From the NCBI RefSeq assembly GCF_029813785.1, contig NZ_JARVKY010000030.1, positions 25,942 to 89,941 on the forward strand: a DNA stretch of 64,000 nt, in the 5' to 3' direction. The stretch is from Streptomyces sp. DH41. GTDB taxonomy: Bacteria > Actinomycetota > Actinomycetes > Streptomycetales > Streptomycetaceae. The position numbers were made by a program, and so were the translations under genes. Below the pieces are notes generated by a model. It saw only the letters and a program-made list of their open reading frames with translations, did no database searches and was not told the origin of the DNA. The number at the start of each line of letters is the position of its first letter. The stretch's first letter is position 1. Shown here piece by piece: positions 10,656-19,116 of this stretch.

Positions 10656-13600
10656 ATGGCGTCGCGGAACCGGTCCCGGGAGGCGGCGGGCGGCAGGGCA
10701 GGACAGCCGTCCCGGGACAGCTCCAGGGACCCGCGCGGTGGGCGGGAAGCGCACGGCGGGCCACCGGCCGTCCGGGAGGCCGACCCGACGCGTGGCGCGC
10801 CCGACGAGGCGCTGATCCGCGTCCACGACCTCGCCGGCCGCCCCCGAGGCACCGGATTCGTCGCCGACCACCACGGCACGGTGATCACCAGCCACGAAGC
10901 GGTCGACGGTCTGTCCCGGCTCGTACTGAGCACCGCCGAACACCGCCGCCGCGTCGTGGCCGCCGCCGACGTGACCCCGTTGCCCGCCCTCGGCCTGGCC
11001 CTCGTACGCACCGAGGGCCTCGGCGTCGATCCGCTGCCCGTCAGCGTGCGGGGCCGGGTCGAGGCCGGTACCTACGTGCGGATCGCCGCCGGCGGCTGGC
11101 GAGAGGCCCGCGTCCTGGGCACCACCGACGTCCACTACGCGGCCACAGACCGCTTCCACGTCCTGTGCGACGCCCTGGAGCTTGCGCTCGGCACATCGGG
11201 GCGGGACGCGCTGCGCCTCGGCGGCGGCGCGGCCGGCGGACCGGTGCTCGACATCGCGACCGGCGCCGTGCTCGGCGTCCTCGGCACCGCCCTGAGCTCC
11301 GGACACAGCGACGTCGGCTTCGCCGTGCCCCTGCTCCCCGCCCCCGGCCCCCTCGCCGGCCTCCTCGCCGAGAACGCGGCGACGGTCCCGGCCTACGGCG
11401 CCGACCTCAATCTGGCCGGCGTACTCGAACTGACGGCGACCTCGGTGGGGCAGGACGGTCCGCCGGGGGCGGTGGCGCGCGGTGGGGGCGCGGGTGCGCG
11501 TGCGGGTGCGGTTGCGTTCGGGGGCGCGGGCGCGGACATGTGTGTGGGTGCTGGTCTCGGTGCCGGTCCCACCGCGGGTGCCGGTCTCGTAACCGGTGTC
11601 GGTGCGGGACCCGGGGCCGGCCCGGGTCTCGTGGTGCCGGTCGAGCGGGCCGCTGTGACACGGGAGTTCGCCGCCTTCGCCACGAGCCGCGCCAGTGTGC
11701 TCGGGCTGGTCGGCGCGCCCGGCAGCGGCCGTACGACCGAGCTGGCGGCCCTCGCCGCCCGCCGTTCCCGGGGCACCGAACCGGCGCCCACGCTGTGGCT
11801 GCGCGGCGCCGACCTGCGCGACGACGACATGTCGCTGGCGGACGCGGCCCGCAGGGCGCTGGCCCGGGCCGCCCGCATCGTGTCGGCCTCGGACCGTTCC
11901 CGTCCCGCCGGCCTCGGCGACATCACCCCGGAGCGCCTCGCCCACCTCGCCCGCGCCGCCGGGCGACCGCTGCTGCTCCTGCTCGACAGCCCCGAGGAGA
12001 TGCCGCCGGTCCTGGCCCACCGCCTCCCCGAGTGGACCGAGGGCACGGCGACGTGGCTGCGGGAGACGGGGGCGCGGCTCGTGGTGGCATGCCGGGCGGA
12101 GTACTGGGAGCGGGCGGGCGCGGAGTTCCCGCGGGAGCTGTTGTACGGGGCGGTGACGGGGGAGCCGGCGTCCCGGCCGATTGCCGGAGCGTCGCGGGCC
12201 GCCTCGGCGGTGGGGGAGCGGTCGTCGTCCGGGCGGGGCGTGGGTGTGCCGCCACCCCGGGCGGCCGTCACCACCGGGGGACCGGGGTCCGGACCGGCCT
12301 TCGGGGAAGCGTGCCCCTGGCAGGACGGAGCAGCGGGAGAGCAGCCCGGGACGGTCGGCGGCGGGGACTGCTCCGCTCTGCTCGCGGGCGGGGCACCGCG
12401 CGCGGCCTCGGCCGGTGACGGGCCATGGCCGGCGTCGACCGGCCCAGTGCCGTGTGCGTGTGGTGCCGCGGGTGGGCCGGACTCGTCGTCGGGGGCGGCC
12501 GGTGGAGAGCCGTGCCCGCCGGGGCCCACCGACCGATGGCGGTCGTCCGGACCGGATGCCGCTGCTCTCCGGACGGAAACCGATGAGCTCGGACCGGAAG
12601 CCGCCGGCCGGCGGCCGGATGCCGCCGAGCCCGGGGCCGGTGCCCTCGGCGCGGGTCTCCCGCCCTGCGTCCGACTCGGCGACCTGGGCGACGACGAGGC
12701 CGGAGAGGCGCGCGCACGGTACCGCGTACCGGAGGGCGCCCTGGCCGACCCGGACAGTCGGCACCCCCTCACCCTCCGCCTGCTCTCGGAGGTCCACGCC
12801 TGCCTCCCCGGCTCCCCGCCACCCGCCCGTGTCGACCGGGACGCGGTGTTCGCGGCCCACCTGGACCTGATGTGCCTGCGCGTCGCGACCCGGCTGGCCG
12901 GGGAGAACGGCCTGCGCGGTACCGCCGTACGGCGACTGGCGGCCAAGGTCTCCGGACAGGTCCACGAGGCGGCCCGGCGCAGTCTCGGCCCCGGGCAGGG
13001 CGAGCTCGACCGGGAGTCGTTCGAGACGGTCTTCCCCTGGGGACCGGCACCCGCCCGGCTCGGCGGCGGCACGGGATGGGCCTCCGCCGTGCTCGCCGAG
13101 GGCCTCCTCGTGCCCGCCGGCGGCGGCTACCGCTTCGCGCACGAGGAATTCGCCGACTGGATCCAGGGCACCCACCTCGACCTGGACGAGGCCCTGCGCG
13201 CTCTCGTCCACCGCCGCGGCACCCCGCACGACACGCACACCCTCCCCGTGCCGCACCACCGCATCGGCCCCGTCACCGAGGCCGTGCTGCTCCTCGCGCG
13301 TCAGCACGGCATCCCCCAACTCGCGCTGACACTCGAGGAGCTGGTGAACGCCCTCGACGCCGACCCGCACTCCTGGTGGGCAGCCCGGCTGCTCGCCCAG
13401 GTGCTGACGCGCGTACCCGACGCGACGCCGTACACGGAGGTGCTGCGGCTGCTGGCCGAGGGCATCGCGGAGCGGAGGGCCGGCGGCGAAGGGCGGTCCG
13501 GGAGCGAAGGGCGGTCCGCGCCGGAGGGGTTCGGGCCCGCCTTCTGGACGGGCCTGCGGCTGCCCGAGGCCACGCGCCTGGACCTGCTGCGCCGTCTCGT

Positions 13601-14825
13601 CCTCGCCGACGGGCCCCCGCACGAACCCGGCCCCCGCTACCTCGACACCGTCGCCGGACTGCTCGCCGCCGACCCCACGGCCGTACAACCGCTCCTCGTC
13701 CGCTGGTTCGACGACGAACGCCCACTGCCCGCCACCCCGCACGCCACCGTCGCCACGGCCGCGCAGGCGCTGCTGCACACGCACCGCCACCGAAGCCTGG
13801 ACGGCCTCACCGAGGCACTCGTCGACAGCGCGCACCGACGGGCCGACGAGCTGCTCGCCGTCCTGGCCGAGGAGGAGCCGTCCGCCCTCTGCCGGGCCGT
13901 CGAGCGGTGGGCGCGCGACGAACGGCCGACGCGGCAGCCGGCGGCGGTGACCCACGGCCTGCGCACCGCCCCGCACGCCCGCACCGCCGCCGACCGCACC
14001 CTGCTCCGCCACGCCGCCCTGGTCCTGCTCGCCGGCCCCGCCGACGGCCGGCTGCGCGGCGGCGCGCTCGCCCTGCTCGTCCAGGACCCCGGCAGCCGCG
14101 ACCGCCACCTGCCACGGGCACTCGGGCACTTCGCGGCGGGCGACCCGTACCTGCCGCCGAGCGCGGTGGCCGCCGCCCTGCCGACGCACCCGGAACCCGT
14201 CCTCGAGGCGTTCCGGGCCCGGCTGCGCGGGCCGGACACCGGGGAGACGCTGCGCAGACTCGTCGACGCCACCACCCCCGCGCTGGCGCGCCGGGTCGCC
14301 ATACTCGTCGGCGAGGCCGTGACGGAGCGTCCCGAGACCGCAGGGCACGTGGCCGCGTACGTCGACCGACGCCTCGACCAGGGTCCCGCGGCCCGCGCCG
14401 TGCTCCGGCCCCTGGTCACCGGCCTGCTGGACGACGGCCCCGAGCCGGTGCGCGCAGCGCTCGCCGGAATGCTCGCCGCCGACGGCTCCTCCGGCAGCGG
14501 TCCGCTCCGCGGTGAGCTGCGCGAACACCTCCTGGCCCACGAGCACGACCCCGCCGTCCTGGACGCGCTGCTGCACGCCGCCGCCCGGCGTGGCGGCGAC
14601 CACGACCGCGCCCTCGTCCACCGCACCGGCCTCCTCCTGGTCCGCACCCCGGACGGCGCCACCCGCTTCGACCGAGGCCTGGTCGACCTGGCCCGCCACC
14701 TCCCGGGTTTCGCCGCGCGCGTCACCGGCTGGCTCGCCGACGCGCCCCAGGACTGGGCCGCGCTGGTGGGCCCCAGCGCCCGCCGCACGATCGAGAACCT
14801 GGCGGGCGCACGGGTCCCCGCGTGA
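10656..14825 (+). CDS. Inactive trypsin-like domain fused to a STAND/NACHT-type ATPase with helical repeats
   Basis: A 1389-residue protein read from ATG 10656 behind GGGGAGG. Residues ~45-250 are a trypsin-like fold (GTGFVADHHGTVITSHEAV ... GGGAAGGPVLD). The catalytic His remains (H80), but the Asp position reads Gly (LGLALV, ~113) and the Ser position is Ala193, so proteolysis is not expected. A Gly/Ala linker (~265-330) precedes a P-loop ATPase: Walker A GAPGSGRTT (353-361) and Walker B LLLLLD (D444). A low-complexity insert (~500-669) splits the ATPase from its continuation CVRLGDL ... HPLTLRLL. The C-terminal ~650 residues are Arg/Leu/Ala-rich helices like TPR/HEAT repeats. The layout is that of signal-sensing STAND proteins; the trigger and output are unknown. 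Its place between truB and ribF is, from memory, shared with S. coelicolor. Confidence 0.8.
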   Translation: MASRNRSREAAGGRAGQPSRDSSRDPRGGREAHGGPPAVREADPTRGAPDEALIRVHDLAGRPRGTGFVADHHGTVITSHEAVDGLSRLVLSTAEHRRRVVAAADVTPLPALGLALVRTEGLGVDPLPVSVRGRVEAGTYVRIAAGGWREARVLGTTDVHYAATDRFHVLCDALELALGTSGRDALRLGGGAAGGPVLDIATGAVLGVLGTALSSGHSDVGFAVPLLPAPGPLAGLLAENAATVPAYGADLNLAGVLELTATSVGQDGPPGAVARGGGAGARAGAVAFGGAGADMCVGAGLGAGPTAGAGLVTGVGAGPGAGPGLVVPVERAAVTREFAAFATSRASVLGLVGAPGSGRTTELAALAARRSRGTEPAPTLWLRGADLRDDDMSLADAARRALARAARIVSASDRSRPAGLGDITPERLAHLARAAGRPLLLLLDSPEEMPPVLAHRLPEWTEGTATWLRETGARLVVACRAEYWERAGAEFPRELLYGAVTGEPASRPIAGASRAASAVGERSSSGRGVGVPPPRAAVTTGGPGSGPAFGEACPWQDGAAGEQPGTVGGGDCSALLAGGAPRAASAGDGPWPASTGPVPCACGAAGGPDSSSGAAGGEPCPPGPTDRWRSSGPDAAALRTETDELGPEAAGRRPDAAEPGAGALGAGLPPCVRLGDLGDDEAGEARARYRVPEGALADPDSRHPLTLRLLSEVHACLPGSPPPARVDRDAVFAAHLDLMCLRVATRLAGENGLRGTAVRRLAAKVSGQVHEAARRSLGPGQGELDRESFETVFPWGPAPARLGGGTGWASAVLAEGLLVPAGGGYRFAHEEFADWIQGTHLDLDEALRALVHRRGTPHDTHTLPVPHHRIGPVTEAVLLLARQHGIPQLALTLEELVNALDADPHSWWAARLLAQVLTRVPDATPYTEVLRLLAEGIAERRAGGEGRSGSEGRSAPEGFGPAFWTGLRLPEATRLDLLRRLVLADGPPHEPGPRYLDTVAGLLAADPTAVQPLLVRWFDDERPLPATPHATVATAAQALLHTHRHRSLDGLTEALVDSAHRRADELLAVLAEEEPSALCRAVERWARDERPTRQPAAVTHGLRTAPHARTAADRTLLRHAALVLLAGPADGRLRGGALALLVQDPGSRDRHLPRALGHFAAGDPYLPPSAVAAALPTHPEPVLEAFRARLRGPDTGETLRRLVDATTPALARRVAILVGEAVTERPETAGHVAAYVDRRLDQGPAARAVLRPLVTGLLDDGPEPVRAALAGMLAADGSSGSGPLRGELREHLLAHEHDPAVLDALLHAAARRGGDHDRALVHRTGLLLVRTPDGATRFDRGLVDLARHLPGFAARVTGWLADAPQDWAALVGPSARRTIENLAGARVPA

Positions 14826-14951
14826 ACCCGCCAGGTCCGCGCGGCGTGCACCCGGTCACAGCTCCGATGCCGATGCGGGTGGGAGCCGGACGGCATGGCA
14901 CCCTTAGACCTGCGTAAGAGGCACCACGGAAACCACCAAGGAGCAGACACA

Positions 14952-15911
14952 GTGCAGCGCTGGCGTGGCTTGGAGGACATCCCCGAGGACTGGGGACGCA
15001 GCGTCGTCACCATCGGCTCCTACGACGGTGTCCACCGCGGGCACCAGCTGATCATCAAGCATGCTGTGGACCGCGCCCGCGACCTGGGCGTCCCCGCCGT
15101 CGTCGTCACCTTCGACCCCCACCCCAGCGAGGTCGTCCGCCCCGGCAGCCACCCGCCGCTGCTCGCCCCGCACCACCGCCGTGCCGAACTGATGGCGGAC
15201 CTGGGCGTGGACGCGGTGCTGATCCTCCCCTTCACCAAGGAGTTCTCGAAGCTGTCCGCGGCCGACTTCGTGGTCAAGGTCCTGGTCGACCGGCTGCGTG
15301 CCAGGGCGGTCGTCGAGGGCCCCAACTTCCGCTTCGGCCACAAGGCCGCCGGGAACGTCGAGTTCCTCGTCGAACAGGGCAAGGTGTACGACTTCGAGGT
15401 CGAGGTCGTGGACCTGTACGTGTCCGGTGACGCCGGCGGCGGCGAACCGTTCTCCTCGACCCTGACCCGCCGCCTGGTCGCCGAGGGCGACGTCGCGGGC
15501 GCCGCGGAGATCCTGGGCCGCCCGCACCGCGTCGAGGGCGTCGTCGTCCGGGGCGCCCAGCGCGGCCGCGAGATGGGCTTCCCCACGGCCAACGTCGAGA
15601 CGCTCCCGCACACCGCGATCCCGGCCGACGGCGTCTACGCCGGCTGGCTGCACGCCCAGGGCGAGGCGATGCCGGCCGCGATCTCCGTCGGCACCAACCC
15701 CCAGTTCGAAGGCACCGAGCGCACGGTGGAGGCGTACGCCATCGACCGCGTCGGCCTCGACCTGTACGGCCTGCACGTCGCCGTGGACTTCCTGGCCTTC
15801 GTACGCGGCCAGGCGAAGTTCGAGACGCTGGACGCGCTTCTCGAGCAGATGGCCGAGGACGTCCAGCGCTGCCGGGAACTGGTCGCGGCGGACGCCGCCC
15901 GACAGCCCTGA
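14952..15911 (+). CDS. ribF: Bifunctional riboflavin kinase/FAD synthetase
   Basis: Makes FMN from riboflavin and ATP, then FAD from FMN and ATP. The 319-residue product is read from GTG 14952 behind AAGGAG; an earlier ATG-initiated frame lacks this spacing and conservation. The N-terminal nucleotidyltransferase (FAD synthetase) domain shows VVTIGSYDGVHRGHQ (the GxFDGxHxGH motif, with Ser for Phe), VVTFDPHPSEVV, GPNFRFGHKAAGN and the SSTLTRRLVAEGD block. The C-terminal riboflavin kinase domain has HRVEGVVVRGAQRGREMGFPTAN, with the conserved G-x-PTAN, and a downstream VEAYAIDRVGLDLYG. Monocistronic by context. Confidence 0.96.
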   Translation: MQRWRGLEDIPEDWGRSVVTIGSYDGVHRGHQLIIKHAVDRARDLGVPAVVVTFDPHPSEVVRPGSHPPLLAPHHRRAELMADLGVDAVLILPFTKEFSKLSAADFVVKVLVDRLRARAVVEGPNFRFGHKAAGNVEFLVEQGKVYDFEVEVVDLYVSGDAGGGEPFSSTLTRRLVAEGDVAGAAEILGRPHRVEGVVVRGAQRGREMGFPTANVETLPHTAIPADGVYAGWLHAQGEAMPAAISVGTNPQFEGTERTVEAYAIDRVGLDLYGLHVAVDFLAFVRGQAKFETLDALLEQMAEDVQRCRELVAADAARQP

Positions 15912-15951
15912 CGCCGACGCACACGCCGACGCCGACGCCGACGCCGACGTC
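15910..15951. repeat. Hexanucleotide tandem repeat GACGCC x7 (imperfect)
   Basis: Seven contiguous 6-base units starting in the ribF stop codon, four of them exact GACGCC and the others differing by one base, followed by GTACGTC repeats to ~15965. It fills the space between ribF and the convergent ABC operon. No clear terminator hairpin is visible there. Confidence 0.8.
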
Positions 15952-16019
15952 GTACGTCGTACGTCCGTCGCACCGTGTAACCGGCCGGGACGCGGCAGAC
16001 GGGTCCTCGTCCGCCCGGG

Positions 16020-17099
16020 TCAGTCCGGCCGCGGCGCGGCTGTGCCCTCCGGCCCGTCCGCCGACCGCTCCGGCCGGGCCCAGTGGCAGGCGACCTGAGC
16101 CGTGTCGCCGCCGCGCAGGATCTCCAGCTCCTGATGCCGGCACGCGTCGGCGACCCCGGCGCGTTCCGCCTCGCCACCGGCGAGCACCTGGCAGCGGACG
16201 TGGAAGCGGCAGCCGGTGGGGACGTACGAGGGATCGGGGGGCTCACCGGAGAGCACGACCGGAGTGCCGGACGCCTCCGGCAGCACGGACAACAGGGCCT
16301 GGGTGTACGGATGCCGGGGCGCCGTCAGCACCTGCTCCGCCGCGCCCGTCTCGACGATGCGGCCGAGGTACATCACCGCGACCCGGTCGGCGATGTTCCA
16401 GGCCAGCCCCAGGTCGTGGGTCACCACCAGGGCGGACAGGCCGAGCTCGGTGCGCAGCCGCAGCAGCAGCGCCAGGATCTCGCCGCGCACCGACGCGTCG
16501 AGGGAGGCCACCGGTTCGTCGGCGACGAGGAGTTCCGGTTCCAGGACCAGCGCGCCCGCGATCACGACCCGCTGGCGCTGGCCACCGGACAACTCGTGCG
16601 GGTAACGCAGGAAGAAGCGCTCCGGTGGCCGCAGCCCGGCACGGGACAGCGCCTCGGCGACCGCCGTCCGCTCGTCCCCCGCCCGACCGTGGATGCGCAG
16701 GCCCTCGGCGACGATGTCGTACACCGTGTGCCGCGGGTTCAGTGAGCCGCTCGGGTCCTGGAGGACCAGTTGGGCCCGCCTGCGGTGCGCCTTCAGCGCG
16801 CGGCCGGAGCGGGCGAGCGGCGCGCCGTCGAAGACGACGCGGCCCGCGGTCGGCGGGATCAGGCCGAGCAGGCAGCGGGCGAGTGTCGTCTTCCCGCAGC
16901 CCGACTCACCGACCAGCGCGACGATCTCGCCCCGCCCGATGTCGAGATCGACCCCGTCCACGGCCCGGGCGTCGGGCGCGCCGCGCCGTCCGGGGAAGGC
17001 GACCCGCAACCCCTCGACGCTCAGCAGCGAAGGCGCGGCGCTCGTCGGAACGCCCGTCGTCGGAGTCATGGGAGTGCCCGGCAGGGGAGTGCTCGTCAT
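16020..17099 (-). CDS. Peptide-type ABC transporter ATP-binding protein (OppF/DppF-like)
   Basis: The second ATPase of an oligopeptide/nickel-type importer. The 359-residue product starts at ATG 17099, whose ATGA overlaps the stop of the upstream ATPase gene. Motifs: Walker A GESGCGKT, Q-loop QDPSGSLNPR, signature LSGGQRQR, Walker B LLVADEP and switch His VVTHD. The C-terminal oligopeptide/dipeptide transporter extension (GCRFHVRCQ ... ACRHQE) has the Cys-rich layout that can hold a 4Fe-4S cluster in this family. Last gene of a five-gene operon in which every junction overlaps. Confidence 0.93.
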   Translation of the reverse strand: MTSTPLPGTPMTPTTGVPTSAAPSLLSVEGLRVAFPGRRGAPDARAVDGVDLDIGRGEIVALVGESGCGKTTLARCLLGLIPPTAGRVVFDGAPLARSGRALKAHRRRAQLVLQDPSGSLNPRHTVYDIVAEGLRIHGRAGDERTAVAEALSRAGLRPPERFFLRYPHELSGGQRQRVVIAGALVLEPELLVADEPVASLDASVRGEILALLLRLRTELGLSALVVTHDLGLAWNIADRVAVMYLGRIVETGAAEQVLTAPRHPYTQALLSVLPEASGTPVVLSGEPPDPSYVPTGCRFHVRCQVLAGGEAERAGVADACRHQELEILRGGDTAQVACHWARPERSADGPEGTAAPRPD

Positions 17100-18133
17100 G
17101 GGGTGCTGCTCCTCACTCCCTCGTCCCGCGCCGGCGGTGTGCCGCCGGACGTCGCGCCGTGGGCGGGAGGGGCGCCGGTGCCGTCGGACCCCACGTGCAC
17201 GCACGCCGCCCGCCGGTCCTCTCCCGCCTCCCGCAGCGCCTGGTCCCGCGTGGCGCAGACATCCAGTGCGACCGGGCACCTCGGATGGAACGCGCACCCG
17301 GACGGCACCGCCGCCGGGTCCGGCGGATCACCCGGCAGCCCGCGTGGCGCGAACCGCGACGCGGGGTCCCCGATCCTCGGGAAGGCGCCCGACAGCGCCC
17401 GTCCGTACGGATGCCGGGCGTCCGCGTAGACCTGCCCCGCCGGGCCCTCCTCGACCACCCGTCCCGCGTACATCACCGCGAGCCGGTCGCAGGTGTCGGC
17501 CAGCACGGCGAGGTCGTGGCTGATCATGATCAGGCCGACGTCCTGCTCGCCCACCAGTCCCTCGATCAGCCGGAGTATCTGTGCCTGGATCATCACGTCG
17601 AGTGCCGTGGTGGGCTCGTCGGCGACGATCAGACGCGGGTCGCAGGCCAGCGCCATCGCGATCATCACCCGCTGCCGCTGGCCCCCCGACAACTCGTGCG
17701 GGTAGGCACTCGCCCGCGTCGCCGGCAGGCCCACCTGCTCCAGCAGCTCACCGGTCCTCTTCCGGGCGCCTGCCGGTGTGGCCCCGCGGTGCAGCAGGAT
17801 GGGCTCGGCGATCTGGTCACCGACGCGGTGCACGGCGTTCAGGGAGTGCATCGCGCCCTGGAAGACGATCGACGCCCCCGCCCAGCGCACGGCCCGCACC
17901 CGGCCCCACTTCATGGTCAGCACGTCCTCGCCGTCCAGCAGGACCTCCCCGCCGATCCGGGCGCCGGGCGGCAGCAGCCGCAGCAGTGCCAGTGCCAGGG
18001 TGGACTTGCCGCAGCCGGACTCGCCGGCGATGCCGAGCTTCCCGCCCGCGACGAGGCTCAGGTCGACCCCGCGCAGGGCGGCCGCGTCACCGGGATACGT
18101 CACGTGCAGGTCGCGGACCTCGAGCAGACTCAA
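17096..18133 (-). CDS. Peptide-type ABC transporter ATP-binding protein (OppD/DppD-like)
   Basis: The first ATPase of the importer, 345 residues from TTG 18133 (TTGA overlap with the permease stop), which gives the expected N-terminus MSLLEVRDLHVTY; upstream in-frame sequence is unconserved. Walker A GESGCGKST, Q-loop VFQGAMHSLN (the Gln-Gly-Ala variant typical of this subfamily), signature LSGGQRQR, Walker B LIVADEP and switch MISHD are present. The C-terminal peptide-transporter tail GCAFHPRCP ... DVCATRD carries conserved cysteines. It should pair with the OppF-like ATPase at the inner face of the membrane. Confidence 0.92.
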   Translation of the reverse strand: MSLLEVRDLHVTYPGDAAALRGVDLSLVAGGKLGIAGESGCGKSTLALALLRLLPPGARIGGEVLLDGEDVLTMKWGRVRAVRWAGASIVFQGAMHSLNAVHRVGDQIAEPILLHRGATPAGARKRTGELLEQVGLPATRASAYPHELSGGQRQRVMIAMALACDPRLIVADEPTTALDVMIQAQILRLIEGLVGEQDVGLIMISHDLAVLADTCDRLAVMYAGRVVEEGPAGQVYADARHPYGRALSGAFPRIGDPASRFAPRGLPGDPPDPAAVPSGCAFHPRCPVALDVCATRDQALREAGEDRRAACVHVGSDGTGAPPAHGATSGGTPPARDEGVRSSTP

Positions 18134-19116
18134 CGCGACACCCCCAGCCTGGGATTGAGAACGGCCTCCACCGCACGCCCGCACAGGGTGAAGGCCAGCG
18201 CCACCAGCGCGATCCCGACACCCGGCGGCACCAGGTACCACCAGTCGCCGGAACTCACGGACCCCGCCTCGCGCGCGTCCTGCAGCAGCCCGCCCCACGA
18301 GACGACCCCCGGGTCCCCGAGCCCGAGGAAGGCCAGGGTCGCCTCGGCCAGGATCGAGGAGGAGATGATCAGGGTCGTCTGGGCGAGGACCAGCGGCATG
18401 ACGTTGGGCAGCACGTGCCGGGACATGATGTGCCAGTGCCCGCCCCCGAGCGCCCTGGCGCGTTCGATGTACGGTCGTGACTCCACCGCCAGCGTCTGCG
18501 CGCGTACCAGACGGGCCGTCGTGGGCCAGGTGGTCACGCCGATCGCCAGCACGATCGTGCCGAGCGAACGGGACAGCACCGTCGCCAGCACGATGGCGAG
18601 CACCAGCGTCGGCATCACCAGGAACCAGTCCGTGATCCGCATCATCACCGTGGCGTACCAGCCTCGGAAGTGTCCGGCCGTGATCCCGATGAGCGCCCCG
18701 ATCGTCACCGACAGCGCGGCCGCGAGCAGGCCGACGAGCAGCGAGACGCGCGAGCCCCAGATCAGCAGTCCCAGCAGGTTCCGGCCGAACTGGTCGGTGC
18801 CCAACGGGAACCGGCCGCTCGGGCTCTCCAGCGGCTGCCCCGGCGCGTGGGTCACACTCTCCACGTCCGACCCGACGGTGAGCGGCGCGGTCAGCGCGAC
18901 GAGCACGAACAGCAGCAGCGCCGCCAGGCCGAACATGCCCGCGCGGTGCCTGCGGTACTCCTTCCAGAAGCGCGCGACGGAGGCCCGGCGCCGCCGCCGG
19001 GCGAGTGCGCGCGGGCCGGGCGTCGCGGAGTCCGCGGGAGACCCGGGGCTCCGAGGGCTCTCGCGGCTTCCAGGGCTGTCACGGCTCCCAGGACTGTCGG
19101 TGGTCTCGGCGGTCAT
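18130..19116 (-). CDS. Peptide-type ABC transporter permease (OppC/DppC-like)
   Basis: A 328-residue inner-membrane permease. It is read from ATG 19116, which overlaps the stop of the other permease gene (ATGA); the much longer in-frame extension upstream is antisense-like and Arg-rich. A Ser/Pro/Gly/Arg-rich cytoplasmic N-terminus of ~45 residues precedes the first membrane helix (GLAALLLFVLVALTAPL). The family marker HPLGTDQFGRN is present as FPLGTDQFGRNLL, and the EAA-like coupling loop is RARALGGGHWHIMSRHVLPN. About six membrane segments are seen. With the OppB-like partner it forms the channel. Confidence 0.92.
   Translation of the reverse strand: MTAETTDSPGSRDSPGSRESPRSPGSPADSATPGPRALARRRRRASVARFWKEYRRHRAGMFGLAALLLFVLVALTAPLTVGSDVESVTHAPGQPLESPSGRFPLGTDQFGRNLLGLLIWGSRVSLLVGLLAAALSVTIGALIGITAGHFRGWYATVMMRITDWFLVMPTLVLAIVLATVLSRSLGTIVLAIGVTTWPTTARLVRAQTLAVESRPYIERARALGGGHWHIMSRHVLPNVMPLVLAQTTLIISSSILAEATLAFLGLGDPGVVSWGGLLQDAREAGSVSSGDWWYLVPPGVGIALVALAFTLCGRAVEAVLNPRLGVSR

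Noticed and set aside
10770..11400. Active secreted serine protease
   Set aside because: No signal peptide, and the Asp and Ser of the triad are Gly and Ala.
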